Assembly (NCBI RefSeq): GCF_004765805.1
Contig: NZ_SBIU01000003.1
Location: 620,001 to 684,000, forward strand
Length of the DNA: 64,000 nt
Origin: Halorussus halobius
GTDB lineage: Archaea > Halobacteriota > Halobacteria > Halobacteriales > Haladaptataceae
Reading direction: 5' to 3'
The notes under the pieces are model-generated. The model saw only the letters and a list, made by a program, of their open reading frames with translations, ran no database searches and was not told the DNA's origin. Below are positions 42,184-50,887 of this stretch, piece after piece (position 1 is the stretch's first letter; each line of letters begins with the position of its first letter). The translations under genes were made by a program, and so were the position numbers.

Positions 42184-42618
42184 ATGAGCAGTGAACTACC
42201 GATGGAGGACCGAAGGCGGTATCGTGAGTTGATGAGTCGGTCGATGGGCGCGGGCGTGGTCGCCCTCCTCGCCGCGACGGTGGCCGCCGTGGTCGTCACG
42301 GGGCGAGCGAGCGACTCCCTGCTTCTCGCCGGGGTCGGTCTCTACTACCTCGGCGTCGTCGGCTACCTCGTCGTCTGGCAACGCACGGGCGTCCGGCTGT
42401 TCGACGAGCGCGAGCAGCGAATCGAGCGCCGGGCCGGCCAGTCCGTGGCGCTCCTCGTGGCGTTCGTGACGATTTTCGGAATCCCGGCCGACGTGGCGCT
42501 GGACGTGACCGGCGTGGTCGAGGTCCCGCTCGCGCTCCGAGGAGCCATCTGGGGGTACGCGCTGCTGGCGGTCGCGTTCCTCGTCGCCTACGGGTACGCC
42601 GAGAACCAGCACTCGTGA
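42184..42618 (+). CDS. Four-helix membrane protein, DUF2178-like
   Basis: ATG 42184 (MSSELPMEDRRRYRELMSRS) gives 144 residues. Four membrane helices are seen (GAGVVALLAATVAAVVVTG, LLLAGVGLYYLGVVGYLVVW, ALLVAFVTIFGIPADVAL, AIWGYALLAVAFLVAYGY), with DEREQRIERRAGQ between helices 2 and 3, a DUF2178 hallmark. In many genomes such genes stand next to a small HTH regulator; none is adjacent here. The palindromic leader suggests a regulator encoded elsewhere. Confidence 0.75.
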   Translation: MSSELPMEDRRRYRELMSRSMGAGVVALLAATVAAVVVTGRASDSLLLAGVGLYYLGVVGYLVVWQRTGVRLFDEREQRIERRAGQSVALLVAFVTIFGIPADVALDVTGVVEVPLALRGAIWGYALLAVAFLVAYGYAENQHS

Positions 42619-42658
42619 CCGCCGTGCCGAAGCGAGCGCGCCTCCGACGACCGTGGGG

Positions 42659-43321
42659 TCACGGCTCCGTGGCGTTCCCGGTCGGATTCTCGTCGAGCCA
42701 TCGTTCGAGCGCGTCCCCGTGAGCCCGCCACTCCGCGAGCAACTGCTCGTACTCCTCGCGAGCGGCGTCGGCTCCCCGGTAGCTGGCGATTGACTTCAGC
42801 CGGTTCCGGAGCATCTTCCGACACGCGGTCGTCTCGTCGTACCAGTCGTATCCGCACTGCACGAACAGGTCGTGGAGTACCGCCCAGAAGCCGAGTTCTA
42901 TCGGGTTCCCGTCGCGGTCGTCGCCGACCGCCGGGAGCGGTTCCCCGAACTCCCGGCGGTACGCGAGCGCGAACCGCGCGGCGAGGGGTTTCGCCCTGTA
43001 CTCCCACTCGCCGCCGATTTCACCCTTGGCGTCCCGCTGCTGTTCGAGGAGGCTGTCGTACCCCTCATCGTCGTACCGTCGGACGCGCCACGACGCGAGG
43101 CCGTCGAACTCGTCCCACCGGTCGGATTCGGCCGCGACGAGTCCGTCCGGGTCGCCCTCGAACACCAGTCTGACGAGTCCGCCGTCCGGTCCCGAGTCGT
43201 ACTCCGCGAACTGCGCGTACGACCAGAACCAGCCCGTGGAGTCCAGACGGAGTTCTGATATAGTTTCTGTCCGGGCCGGCGGTCGGTCACGACTGCAGGC
43301 GCGAGTGGGGCCGCGACTCAC
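42659..43321 (-). CDS. Unknown protein coupled to a membrane HExxH protein
   Basis: No ATG is near the start of the conserved-looking sequence. GTG 43321 overlaps the upstream stop in a GTGA and gives 220 residues (MSRGPTRACSRDRPPARTET). The body is soluble, rich in Trp, Tyr and acidic residues: GWFWSYAQFAEYDSGPDGGL, ASWRVRRYDDEGYDSLLEQQ, LGFWAVLHDLFVQCGYDWYD. No family was recognised. TATA-like ACTATATC lies inside the 5' part, so an internal start without a standard codon cannot be excluded. Probably functions with its overlapping neighbour. Confidence 0.55.
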   Translation of the reverse strand: MSRGPTRACSRDRPPARTETISELRLDSTGWFWSYAQFAEYDSGPDGGLVRLVFEGDPDGLVAAESDRWDEFDGLASWRVRRYDDEGYDSLLEQQRDAKGEIGGEWEYRAKPLAARFALAYRREFGEPLPAVGDDRDGNPIELGFWAVLHDLFVQCGYDWYDETTACRKMLRNRLKSIASYRGADAAREEYEQLLAEWRAHGDALERWLDENPTGNATEP

Positions 43322-43833
43322 GCCGAGGAGTAGAGGTCCGACCCGTGCCAGACGACCGCCCAGTCGGCCGGACTCGGGAGCGCGCAGGCGGTCACGGTCA
43401 CGAGCGCCACGGTCGCGACCGAGTCGCCGGTCGCGAAGGGATTGGGCGCGAGGCCCGCCGCGACCAGCGCGAACGGGACCGCGAGCGCGAGCGGCGCGAG
43501 CGCGGCCGCCCGGAGCAGCCACTCGGGCGTGGCACGCGGGAGGCGAGTGACTTCCACCCGGACGAGACTGCCCGCGAGGACGTGCTTGAGCGCGGGCCAG
43601 TCGGTCGGCGCGGACGCGCCGCGCGCCGCGACCCCGGCACGCGGGAGGACGCTGACGGTGTACTCGGCGTTGGTGAAACTGAGCGGGACGACGTGACAGA
43701 GCTCGTGTGCGCAGATTCCCGCGGCGAGCGTTGCGACGAACGTCAGGCCGAGCGCGAGCCAGTGGCCTGCGGCGTCGAGCGCGAACAGGGGACTACCGGC
43801 GTCGAGCGCGAACCGGTGGAGGGCGGCGTGCAT
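43318..43833 (-). CDS. Membrane protein with HExxH zinc motif (putative metalloprotease)
   Basis: The 171-residue protein has four or so membrane helices. Helix 1 ends in GICAHELCHVVPLSF near residue 43, an HExxH zinc-binding motif within the membrane, as in site-2-like or DUF3267 proteases. Later segments LLRAAALAPLALAVPFALV and DSVATVALVTVTACALPS are hydrophobic. The size is small for an S2P, and the third ligand is not clear. It overlaps the downstream gene by GTGA. The pair may form a protease and regulator or substrate. Confidence 0.65.
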   Translation of the reverse strand: MHAALHRFALDAGSPLFALDAAGHWLALGLTFVATLAAGICAHELCHVVPLSFTNAEYTVSVLPRAGVAARGASAPTDWPALKHVLAGSLVRVEVTRLPRATPEWLLRAAALAPLALAVPFALVAAGLAPNPFATGDSVATVALVTVTACALPSPADWAVVWHGSDLYSSA

Positions 43834-43925
43834 CGACGGGGCGGTGCTCGGTCAGGGGACTCGAAGCTTTCGGAATCGGGCCTCGCGGGTCAGGAACGGG
43901 CGCGGTCGACAGCTCGAATCCGCCG

Positions 43926-44483
43926 TCACTTCCACTTGATGGAACAGCCCCGCGAGGGCATGAACTCGAGGGCCACGTCCTCGCCCGCCAGCACCGCGTC
44001 GATGGCGTCCTCGACGTAGCGTTCGGTCGGCTCGTCGTCGGGGTTGAGGGCGTCGTCGAGTCGGCCGTGGTACGCCAGCGTGAACTCCTCGCCCTCGTTG
44101 CGCAGGAGGAACGGGTCGGGCGTGCAGACCGCGCCGTACGCCTCGGCGACTTCTTGGCTCTCGTCGCGGAGGTAGGCGTCGTACCCGACGGTCCCGTCCT
44201 CGACCCACTCGACCATCGTCTCGAAGTCGTCGTCGGGGTACTCCGCGGCGTCGTTGGGGTTGATACCCACCACGGCCGCGTCGTCGTACTCCTCGGCGAC
44301 GCGGTTCAGCAGGTCGAACTTGGCCTGGGCGTACGGGCAGTGGTTGCAGGTGAACACCACCAGGACCGCCTCGTAGTCGGCGAAGTCGGCCAGCGAGTGC
44401 GTCTCGCCGTCGGCTCCCGGAAGCTCGAAGTCGGGAACCGGCTCGTCGCGCGCCAGTTTCTCCTCGGACTCTTTTGCGACCAT
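43926..44483 (-). CDS. Thioredoxin-fold peroxiredoxin-like protein
   Basis: ATG 44483 (MVAKESEEKLARDEPVPDFE) gives 185 residues. The AhpC/TSA-type thioredoxin fold has VVFTCNHCPYAQAKFDLLNR near residue 45, with a CxxC active site, GINPNDAAEYPDDDF near 75 and AEAYGAVCTPDPFLLRN near 112. The C-terminal FMPSRGCSIKWK is typical of redoxin-family proteins of this size. It probably reduces peroxides or protein disulfides. It is 70 nt from the GST-like reductase on the same strand, which fits a redox pair. Confidence 0.85.
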   Translation of the reverse strand: MVAKESEEKLARDEPVPDFELPGADGETHSLADFADYEAVLVVFTCNHCPYAQAKFDLLNRVAEEYDDAAVVGINPNDAAEYPDDDFETMVEWVEDGTVGYDAYLRDESQEVAEAYGAVCTPDPFLLRNEGEEFTLAYHGRLDDALNPDDEPTERYVEDAIDAVLAGEDVALEFMPSRGCSIKWK

Positions 44484-44553
44484 GTTCGTTCGCGGGTTGG
44501 TCTGCCGGCGGAAAATACGTTGGGCTTGCGGGTCGGTTCGCCGGGCTCGCGGC

Positions 44554-45555
44554 TCAGCGCACGACCGCGTCGAGTTCGGTTGGCGGGCCGCCCGGCAGTT
44601 CGTCCCGGTCGTGGGACGCCTCGAAGTCGGGGTCGGGCCCGAGCGGGACGATGCGCTTCGGGCTGACGTCCGGGTGGGTCGTGTAGTAGTGTTCCTTGAT
44701 GTGGTCCATGTGGACCGTCTCGCCGAACCCGGGCGTCTGGTAGAGGTCCCGCAGGTACGGCCAGAGGTTGTCGTACTCCCGGACGAACTGGCGGTTGCAC
44801 ATGAAGTGCGTGTGGTAGACCTCGTCGAACCGGACCAGCGTGGTGAACATCGCCACGTCGGCCTCCGTGAGGCGGTCGCCACAGAGGTAGCGCCGGTCGG
44901 CCAGCAGGTCGTCGTAGCGGTCGAGCGCGTCGAACAGTTCGGTGATCGCCCGGTCGTAGGCCTGCTGGGTGCCGGCGAACCCAGCGCGGTAGACGCCGTT
45001 GTTGATGGGGTCGTAGATGTCAGCGATGACCTCGTCGACCTCGTCGCGGTAGCCCTCCGGGTAGAGGGTCACGTCCCGGTCGGCGACGCTCGCGAGCTGG
45101 GTGTCGAACATCCGCATGACCTCCTTCGACTCGTTGTTGACGACGGTCTCGCGCTCGGTGTCCCAGAGGACCGGCACCGTGACCCGGCCCGTGAACTCGG
45201 GGTCGGCGGCGACGTACGTCTCGCGCAGGTAGTCGAAGCCGTTGACGCGGTCCTCGGTGCAGCCGTCCTTCTCGGGGCTGAACTCCCAGCCGTCGTCCTC
45301 GCGGTAGGGGTCGACGACCGACACCGCGACCGCCTCGTCCAGTCCGAGCAGGCTCCGCGTCACCAGCGCGCGGTGGGCCCACGGGCAGGCGTACGAGACG
45401 TACAGGTGATAGCGACCGGCTTCGGCCGGGAACTCGGCGTCCGGGTCGTCCTCGATTCGGTCCCGGAAGCTGGTCTCCTGGCGGTCGAACTCGCCGTCCT
45501 CGTCGGTGTATTCGTCGACGTCCACGCGCCACTCACCGTCCACGAGCATGTTCAT
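44554..45555 (-). CDS. Glutathionyl-hydroquinone reductase-like GST (Xi class)
   Basis: The 333-residue protein has the Xi-class GST pattern: VSYACPWAHRALVTRSLLGL near residue 50 with the catalytic Cys, VPVLWDTERETVVNNESKEV near 120, and the helical C-terminal domain with YRAGFAGTQQAYDRAI and DRLTEADVAMFTTLVRFDEV. In bacteria these enzymes remove glutathione from glutathionyl-hydroquinones. Haloarchaea use gamma-glutamylcysteine instead of glutathione, so the natural thiol substrate likely differs. ATG 45549 (MLVDGEW) is an equal start. Confidence 0.9.
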   Translation of the reverse strand: MNMLVDGEWRVDVDEYTDEDGEFDRQETSFRDRIEDDPDAEFPAEAGRYHLYVSYACPWAHRALVTRSLLGLDEAVAVSVVDPYREDDGWEFSPEKDGCTEDRVNGFDYLRETYVAADPEFTGRVTVPVLWDTERETVVNNESKEVMRMFDTQLASVADRDVTLYPEGYRDEVDEVIADIYDPINNGVYRAGFAGTQQAYDRAITELFDALDRYDDLLADRRYLCGDRLTEADVAMFTTLVRFDEVYHTHFMCNRQFVREYDNLWPYLRDLYQTPGFGETVHMDHIKEHYYTTHPDVSPKRIVPLGPDPDFEASHDRDELPGGPPTELDAVVR

Positions 45556-45699
45556 GCGTCCGAATAGGCCTCGTGGGCGTAAAGAGCCACTGCCTTCGGC
45601 AGGTGGGGCCGCGAGGCGGGTCGAGTCGCTCGGAGGTCCCGACGTAGGCTCGCCCGACCCACAGACTCAACAGCCCCGGCCGCGAACGACGCGACGACG

Positions 45700-45855
45700 A
45701 TGGCTCGACGATGGGAGACGCTGAGCGTTCTCGTCGCGTTGGAGTTCGTCGTGGTCGCCGGTTTGCTGCTCCTCCTGGTTCCGTTCGAGGTCGCGGCTCC
45801 GGTCGTGCCGCTGTTTCTGGTCCTGCTGGTCGCGCTCCACCTGTATCGCTCGTGA
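45700..45855 (+). CDS. 51-aa membrane microprotein
   Basis: ATG 45700 opens MARRWETLSVLVALEFVVVA and the frame stops at 45855. Two hydrophobic segments, LVALEFVVVAGLLLLLVPF and APVVPLFLVLLVALHLY, form a helical hairpin with a basic N-terminus. It lies in a 366-bp gap between two larger genes and has no recognised family. A membrane microprotein is likely because the codon pattern is GC3-biased and the frame is uninterrupted. Confidence 0.5.
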   Translation: MARRWETLSVLVALEFVVVAGLLLLLVPFEVAAPVVPLFLVLLVALHLYRS

Positions 45856-45921
45856 GCGCGACCGCCCGAATCACGCGCGCCGACCCCCGACGTACAAGTC
45901 CGGCCTCGCCCAACTCCGGGC

Positions 45922-46674
45922 ATGCACCTCTCGGACGCGACGTGGACCGACGCCGACGCGGCCGCGACCGACCTCGCCGTCCTCCCGGTCGGCAGCACCG
46001 AACAGCACGGCCCGCACGCGCCGCTCGGGACCGACGCGATTACGGCCGAGGCGGTCGCGAAGGCGGGTGCGGCGGCCTACGAGAGCGGGGCTGACGGCCG
46101 GGCGGTCGTGGTCGCGCCCGCGATTCCGGTGGGCGTGGCCGCAGAACACCGCCAGTTCACCGGGACGCTGTGGGTCAGCCCGGACACCTTCCGGGACTAC
46201 GTTCGCGAGACGGTCGCCAGCCTCGCCCACCACGGCTGGGACCGGGTGGTGCTGGTGAACGGCCACGGCGGCAACGTGACCGCGTTACGCGAGGTCGCGG
46301 GCACCATCGCCCGCGAGGACGACGCGTACGCCGTCCCCTTTACGTGGTTCGAGGCGGTCGGCGAGTACAGCGACGAGATGGGTCACGGCGGCCCGCTCGA
46401 AACCGCGCTCTTGCGCCACGTCGCGCCAGAAACTGTCCGCGAGGACCGCGTCGAGGCCGCCCGCGAGGGGGCCAGCGACGGCTGGGGCGAGTGGGTCAGC
46501 TACGCGAACCTGGCGTTCGACTCGGCGGAGTTCACCGACAACGGCGTGGTGGGCGACCCCGGCGAGGGCGACGCCGCGCTCGGCGAGGAACTGCTCGACC
46601 TCGCGGCCGCGGCGCTGGCCGACCTGCTGGCGGCCGTGGCCGAACGCGACGTCTCGCGGCCGGCCCACAAGTAG
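45922..46674 (+). CDS. Creatininase-family amidohydrolase
   Basis: The 250-residue protein has the complete family pattern: LPVGSTEQHGPHAPLGTDAI near residue 20 (Glu, His, Asp metal ligands), VNGHGGNVTALREV near 112, and MGHGGPLETALLRHVAPETV near 152. Creatininase-like enzymes hydrolyse ring amides; archaeal ArfB opens a formamide in riboflavin/F420 synthesis. No riboflavin gene is adjacent, so the substrate is unknown. TTACAAGTC-type sequence about 30 nt upstream may be the promoter. Confidence 0.9.
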   Translation: MHLSDATWTDADAAATDLAVLPVGSTEQHGPHAPLGTDAITAEAVAKAGAAAYESGADGRAVVVAPAIPVGVAAEHRQFTGTLWVSPDTFRDYVRETVASLAHHGWDRVVLVNGHGGNVTALREVAGTIAREDDAYAVPFTWFEAVGEYSDEMGHGGPLETALLRHVAPETVREDRVEAAREGASDGWGEWVSYANLAFDSAEFTDNGVVGDPGEGDAALGEELLDLAAAALADLLAAVAERDVSRPAHK

Positions 46675-46681
46675 CGCAGGG

Positions 46682-47158
46682 TCAGATGGACGACAGCCGC
46701 GCGATGTAGACGAGGCTCGTGACGTGGTCGTCGACGTCGAGGTCGGCCGGGCCGGGTTTGTCGGGGTCGAAACTCTCGACCTCCGAGAACCCCCGCATGT
46801 AGTTGCGGAGGTCCTCGCGGACCGACCCGGTTATCCAGTCGACCTCGGCGTAGTACTCGAGGGCGTTGCCGGTGTTCTCGAATCCGGCCTTGTTGATGAG
46901 CAGGTCGAGCCACTCGAAGACGACGACCTCCGCCGCGTAGCGGTCGGGGAGGCCCTCGAGGTAGGGACGCTCCGGGAGCGCCCCGACCGACGCCAGTTGG
47001 CTCTGGAGCCGGACCAGTTCGTCGCGCTGCTCGTGTCGCAACACCTCGCCGGGGTCGGCCGGCAGGTCGGCGTCCTCGAACTCGGCGGGCGACTCCCGGT
47101 CCGGGTCCGCGAGGCGGCGCAGGTCGTTCAGGTCGTACGCTCCGGGCGTCGGCGGCAT
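46682..47158 (-). CDS. Stand-alone FlaD/FlaE-like archaellum domain protein
   Basis: The 158-residue protein has the FlaD/E domain in its C-terminal two thirds: RPYLEGLPDRYAAEVVVFEW, LDLLINKAGFENTGNALEYY and AEVDWITGSVREDLRNYMRG. In the archaellum, FlaD/E (ArlD/E) proteins form part of the motor platform and link to chemotaxis. Here no fla/arl gene is nearby. It may be an orphan paralogue with another role. The start ATG 47158 is divergent from the MATE gene. Confidence 0.8.
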   Translation of the reverse strand: MPPTPGAYDLNDLRRLADPDRESPAEFEDADLPADPGEVLRHEQRDELVRLQSQLASVGALPERPYLEGLPDRYAAEVVVFEWLDLLINKAGFENTGNALEYYAEVDWITGSVREDLRNYMRGFSEVESFDPDKPGPADLDVDDHVTSLVYIARLSSI

Positions 47159-47330
47159 GGTCGGGTACGTGGCGCTAACTCACACGCGCCATTTAAACTT
47201 TCGTGCCCGCGGCTCGCGCTCGCGAGCCCCCGCTCGCAGCGGCCACCCGACGCAGTCGAGCGAATCCCGGCGAGTTCGGTTCGAGGGCGACCCGCAACTT
47301 TCAACAGCCTCTCATTCGTTTCCCGAGTCA

Positions 47331-48803
47331 ATGGAGCACGCCGACGACTCGATAACCGAGGGCGGCCTCGTCCGCCCGATGTTCCGGCTGGCGTGGCCCA
47401 TCGTCGTCATCCAGCTGTTGCAGGTGACGTACAACATCGCGGACACGTTCTGGCTCGGGCGGCTGTCGGCCGACGCGGTGGGTGCCATCAGCCTCGCGTT
47501 CCCGCTGGTCTTCCTGTTCATCTCCATCGCCGGCGGGTTCACCACTGCGGGCTCGATACTGGTGGCCCAGTACACCGGCGCGGACAGCGAGGGGTCGGCC
47601 GGCAAGGTCGCGGGCCAGATTCTCGGATTCGTCGCGGTGCTGGCGGTGATACTCGGGGGACTCGGCTACTTCGCCACCGAGCCGATGCTGTCGGCGCTCC
47701 CGAGTCAGGGCGACACGGCCGCGCAGGTCATCCCGATGGCAGCCGACTACATGGAGGTGTTCTTCCTCGGACTCCCCTTCCTGTTCGGGTTCTTCGTGTT
47801 CTCCGCGCTGATGCGGGGCTACGGCAACACCCGGACGCCGATGCGCGTGATGTTGGTCAGCGTCGCCATCAACGTCGTCATCGACCCGGCGCTCATCTTC
47901 GGCTGGGGACCGTTCCCCGCGATGGGCATCGAGGGCGCGGCGCTGGCGACCATCTTCTCGCGGGCCATCGCGAGCGTGTTGGGCTTTTACGTCCTGTTCG
48001 TCGCGCGGGCCGGCCCGGACGTACAGGTCGGCTATCTCGTGCCCGACCTCTCGTACATCCGCGACATCGTTCGCATCGGCGTCCCCTCGACGGTCGAGCA
48101 GTCGATGAGCGCGCTGGCGATGATAACGCTGACCGCCATCGTGGTCCAGTTCGCGCCGCCGGTGGTGTCGGCCTACGGGCTGGGCAACCGGCTCGCGTCG
48201 CTGGTGTTCCTGCCCGCGATGGGGCTGGGCCGAGCGACCAACACGATGGTCGGCCAGAACCTCGGCGCGCGCAGGCCCGACCGGGCCGAGCGGGCGGTCT
48301 GGCTCGCGGCCAAGGTCGGCGGGGCCGTGATGTTCGCGGTCGCGGTCGTGGCCGCGCTCGTCCCCGAACCCATCGTCTCGGTGTTCATGGCGACCGGGAC
48401 CGACGCCGCCGCCCAGACGGTCGCGTACGGCTCGGAGTACCTCCGCATCCGGTCGGTCGAGTTCACGTTCATGGCCGTCCTACAGGTGATGCTCGGGGCC
48501 TATCGTGGCGCGGGCAACACGAGGACCGCGATGGTGTTCTCGATGCTCGCGCTCTGGATCGGCAGGGTGCCCGCCGTCTACGGACTCGCGTTCGTCGCCG
48601 ACTGGGGGCCGACCGGCATCTGGGTCGGGATGGCGCTGGGCAACGTCCTCGGCGCGATCGCGGCCGCGCTGTGGTTCACGCGCGGGACGTGGAAGGACGT
48701 GGTCATCGACGAGGAGGAGGCCGAGACTGCTCCGGCGGACGCGCCCGACGTCTCGGACGCCCCCGACGGAGCCGACGCACCGGAGCCGTCCGAGGGGAAG
48801 TGA
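47331..48803 (+). CDS. MATE-family multidrug/cation exporter
   Basis: ATG 47331 (MEHADDSITEGGLVRPMFRL) gives 490 residues with twelve predicted helices in two similar halves. Typical segments are TYNIADTFWLGRLSADAVGA near residue 35 and LMRGYGNTRTPMRVML near 160, and QVMLGAYRGAGNTRTAMVFS near 385 in the second half. These are conserved in MATE Na+- or H+-coupled drug exporters. The long upstream frame (from 47157) is rejected as Arg/Ser-rich. The C-terminal tail is acidic and disordered. Confidence 0.93.
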   Translation: MEHADDSITEGGLVRPMFRLAWPIVVIQLLQVTYNIADTFWLGRLSADAVGAISLAFPLVFLFISIAGGFTTAGSILVAQYTGADSEGSAGKVAGQILGFVAVLAVILGGLGYFATEPMLSALPSQGDTAAQVIPMAADYMEVFFLGLPFLFGFFVFSALMRGYGNTRTPMRVMLVSVAINVVIDPALIFGWGPFPAMGIEGAALATIFSRAIASVLGFYVLFVARAGPDVQVGYLVPDLSYIRDIVRIGVPSTVEQSMSALAMITLTAIVVQFAPPVVSAYGLGNRLASLVFLPAMGLGRATNTMVGQNLGARRPDRAERAVWLAAKVGGAVMFAVAVVAALVPEPIVSVFMATGTDAAAQTVAYGSEYLRIRSVEFTFMAVLQVMLGAYRGAGNTRTAMVFSMLALWIGRVPAVYGLAFVADWGPTGIWVGMALGNVLGAIAAALWFTRGTWKDVVIDEEEAETAPADAPDVSDAPDGADAPEPSEGK

Positions 48804-48812
48804 CCGGTCGGC

Positions 48813-49655
48813 TCACGACCCGGTTTCGATGGGACCGCCGACCGCCTCCCACTCGGTCAGGCTCCCCTCGTAGAACGCCAGTCGGTCGTAGCCCAGCGAC
48901 GACAGCACGACGTAGGTGTGGCTGATGCGCCGGGCGGTGTTGCAGTACAGCACCACGCGCTTGTCCGGGGTGACGCCGTGGTCGGCCAGAATCGACTCCA
49001 GTTCGGCCCGGGGCTTGAGCCCTCGCGTCCCCTCGTCGACCAGTTCGCGCCAGTCGAGGTTGACCGCGCCCGGAACGTGACCCTCCTCGAACTCCCAGTC
49101 GTCGCGGGTGTCCACGATGACGGCGTCGGGGTCGTCCATCGCGTCCTCGACCGCCTCGCGGCCCACGAGCGGCGATTCCTCGGACTCGCGGCTTCCCGCG
49201 ACGGTACCACTCGCACCTTCGGCGGTGCCGTGCACCGTCCGGACCTCGTACGTCGTCGGCTCGATTTCGGGGGCCTCGCTACTCGTCTCGTGGTCGCGCA
49301 TCCACGAACTGTAGTCGCCGTCGAGCAGGTGGAGGGCCTCGTGGCCGTAACACTCGGCGGTCACGAGGAAGCGGGCGGCGAACACCCCGTGAGTGTCGTC
49401 GTAGGCGACGACGGTGTCGTCGGCCGAGACGCCCGCCTCGCCCAGCAGGTCGGCCCACGCGTCCGCGCCCGGTAACATTCCCTCGTCCGCGTCGCCCCCG
49501 CTCCGGAACTCCTCGAAGGGAATGTTGACCGCGCCCGGAACGTGGCCGATGCCGTCGTACTCCCACGCGTCGCGGACGTCCACCACGGTCACCTCGTCGG
49601 GACCGTCGAGGCGGTCGGCGAGCCAGTCGGCGCTGACCACGACGTTCTCGTGCAT
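48813..49655 (-). CDS. Two-domain rhodanese-type sulfurtransferase
   Basis: ATG 49655 (MHENVVVSADWLADRLDGPD) gives 280 residues; a CTTTACCGG TATA-like box about 25 nt upstream confirms it. There are two rhodanese domains. Domain 1 (about 5-120) has DVRDAWEYDGIGHVPGAVNI but Asp where Cys should be (VVAYDDTHGVFAAR), so it is inactive. Domain 2 has the active loop VVLYCNTARRISHTYVV. It transfers sulfur from thiosulfate or a similar donor. It diverges from a second sulfurtransferase gene. Confidence 0.9.
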   Translation of the reverse strand: MHENVVVSADWLADRLDGPDEVTVVDVRDAWEYDGIGHVPGAVNIPFEEFRSGGDADEGMLPGADAWADLLGEAGVSADDTVVAYDDTHGVFAARFLVTAECYGHEALHLLDGDYSSWMRDHETSSEAPEIEPTTYEVRTVHGTAEGASGTVAGSRESEESPLVGREAVEDAMDDPDAVIVDTRDDWEFEEGHVPGAVNLDWRELVDEGTRGLKPRAELESILADHGVTPDKRVVLYCNTARRISHTYVVLSSLGYDRLAFYEGSLTEWEAVGGPIETGS

Positions 49656-49897
49656 CGCGCGAGGGTAGGTCGCGGGCCGGTAAAGATGCCGCGTTTCGAG
49701 GGGTCTTCGCCCGGTCTCCCAGCTACCGGAAGGTTCTGCCGGCTCTCTCCGGGCGACCTGTTCGACCCGACCGCCGCCCCGCCGTCGGGCCGGCAGGTCG
49801 CGCACGAGACGGCAAGAATCTCCGGCAAAGGCGACAGGGGGCGGAACCTACCGTGAGTAACAACGATAAGGGTCCGGGCCGTGTAGTCGTACCTGCA

Positions 49898-50767
49898 ATG
49901 AGTGATTCAGAGTACGCGAACGACGTCCTCGTCTCGGCCGACTGGGTCGAGGACAACCTCGAGGAGTTCGAGAGCGACGACCCCGAGTACCGACTCGTGG
50001 AAGTCGACGTCGACACCGAGGCCTACGAGGAGGCCCACGCGCCCGGCGCTATCGGCTTCAACTGGGAGACCCAGTTGCAGGACCAGACGACCCGCGACAT
50101 CCTGACGAAAGAGGACTTCGAGGACCTGCTGGGGAGCCACGGCGTCTCCGAGGACTCGACGGTCGTCCTCTACGGCGACAACTCGAACTGGTTCGCGGCC
50201 TACACCTACTGGCAGTTCAAGTACTACGGCCACGACGACGTCCGCCTGCTCGACGGCGGCCGCGAGTACTGGCTCGACAACGACTACCCGACCACCGACG
50301 ACGAGCCCGACTTCTCGGCGGTCGAGTACGAGGCCTCGGGTCCGCGCGAGTCCATCCGCGCCTACCGCGAGGACGTGGACAACGCCATCGAGCGCGGCCT
50401 CCCGCTCGTGGACGTGCGCTCGCCCGAGGAGTTCTCGGGCGAAGTGCTGGCACCGCCGGGACTCCAGGAGACCGCCCAGCGCGGCGGCCACATCCCGGGC
50501 GCGCAGAACATCTCGTGGGCGGCCGTCACGAACGCCGACGGCACGTTCAAGGACTTCGACGAGTTGCAGGAGCTGTACGCCGAGGAGGGCATCGACGGCG
50601 ACGAGACCACGGTCGCGTACTGCCGCATCGGCGAGCGGTCGTCGGTCGCGTGGTTCGCGCTCCACGAGCTGCTGGGCTACGACGACGCCGTCAACTACGA
50701 CGGCTCGTGGACCGAGTGGGGTAATCTCGTCGGCGCGCCGATAGAGACCGGCGAGGCCGACGACTGA
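49898..50767 (+). CDS. Two-domain rhodanese-type sulfurtransferase (TssA/B-like)
   Basis: ATG 49898 (MSDSEYANDVLVSADWVEDN) gives 289 residues. The TATA-like ACGATAAGG about 32 nt upstream rejects GTG 49853. Domain 1 has LYGDNSNWFAAYTYWQFKYY with Asp in place of Cys. Domain 2 has LVDVRSPEEFSGEVLAPPGL and the active-site loop VAYCRIGERSSVAWFALHEL. The length and motifs match haloarchaeal thiosulfate sulfurtransferases (tss genes). With its divergent neighbour it forms a sulfurtransferase pair around a 242-bp promoter region. Confidence 0.9.
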   Translation: MSDSEYANDVLVSADWVEDNLEEFESDDPEYRLVEVDVDTEAYEEAHAPGAIGFNWETQLQDQTTRDILTKEDFEDLLGSHGVSEDSTVVLYGDNSNWFAAYTYWQFKYYGHDDVRLLDGGREYWLDNDYPTTDDEPDFSAVEYEASGPRESIRAYREDVDNAIERGLPLVDVRSPEEFSGEVLAPPGLQETAQRGGHIPGAQNISWAAVTNADGTFKDFDELQELYAEEGIDGDETTVAYCRIGERSSVAWFALHELLGYDDAVNYDGSWTEWGNLVGAPIETGEADD

Positions 50768-50887
50768 ACGAAGTGACGGAGGAGGCCTCGCAGTAGAGCC
50801 CGAAAAAGCGACTCGCGGAACCAGTCTTGCCGACCGATTTCTTCCATCGGTAGTCGTTTTCGGAGACGCCGAGTACAGCAACCGCAT

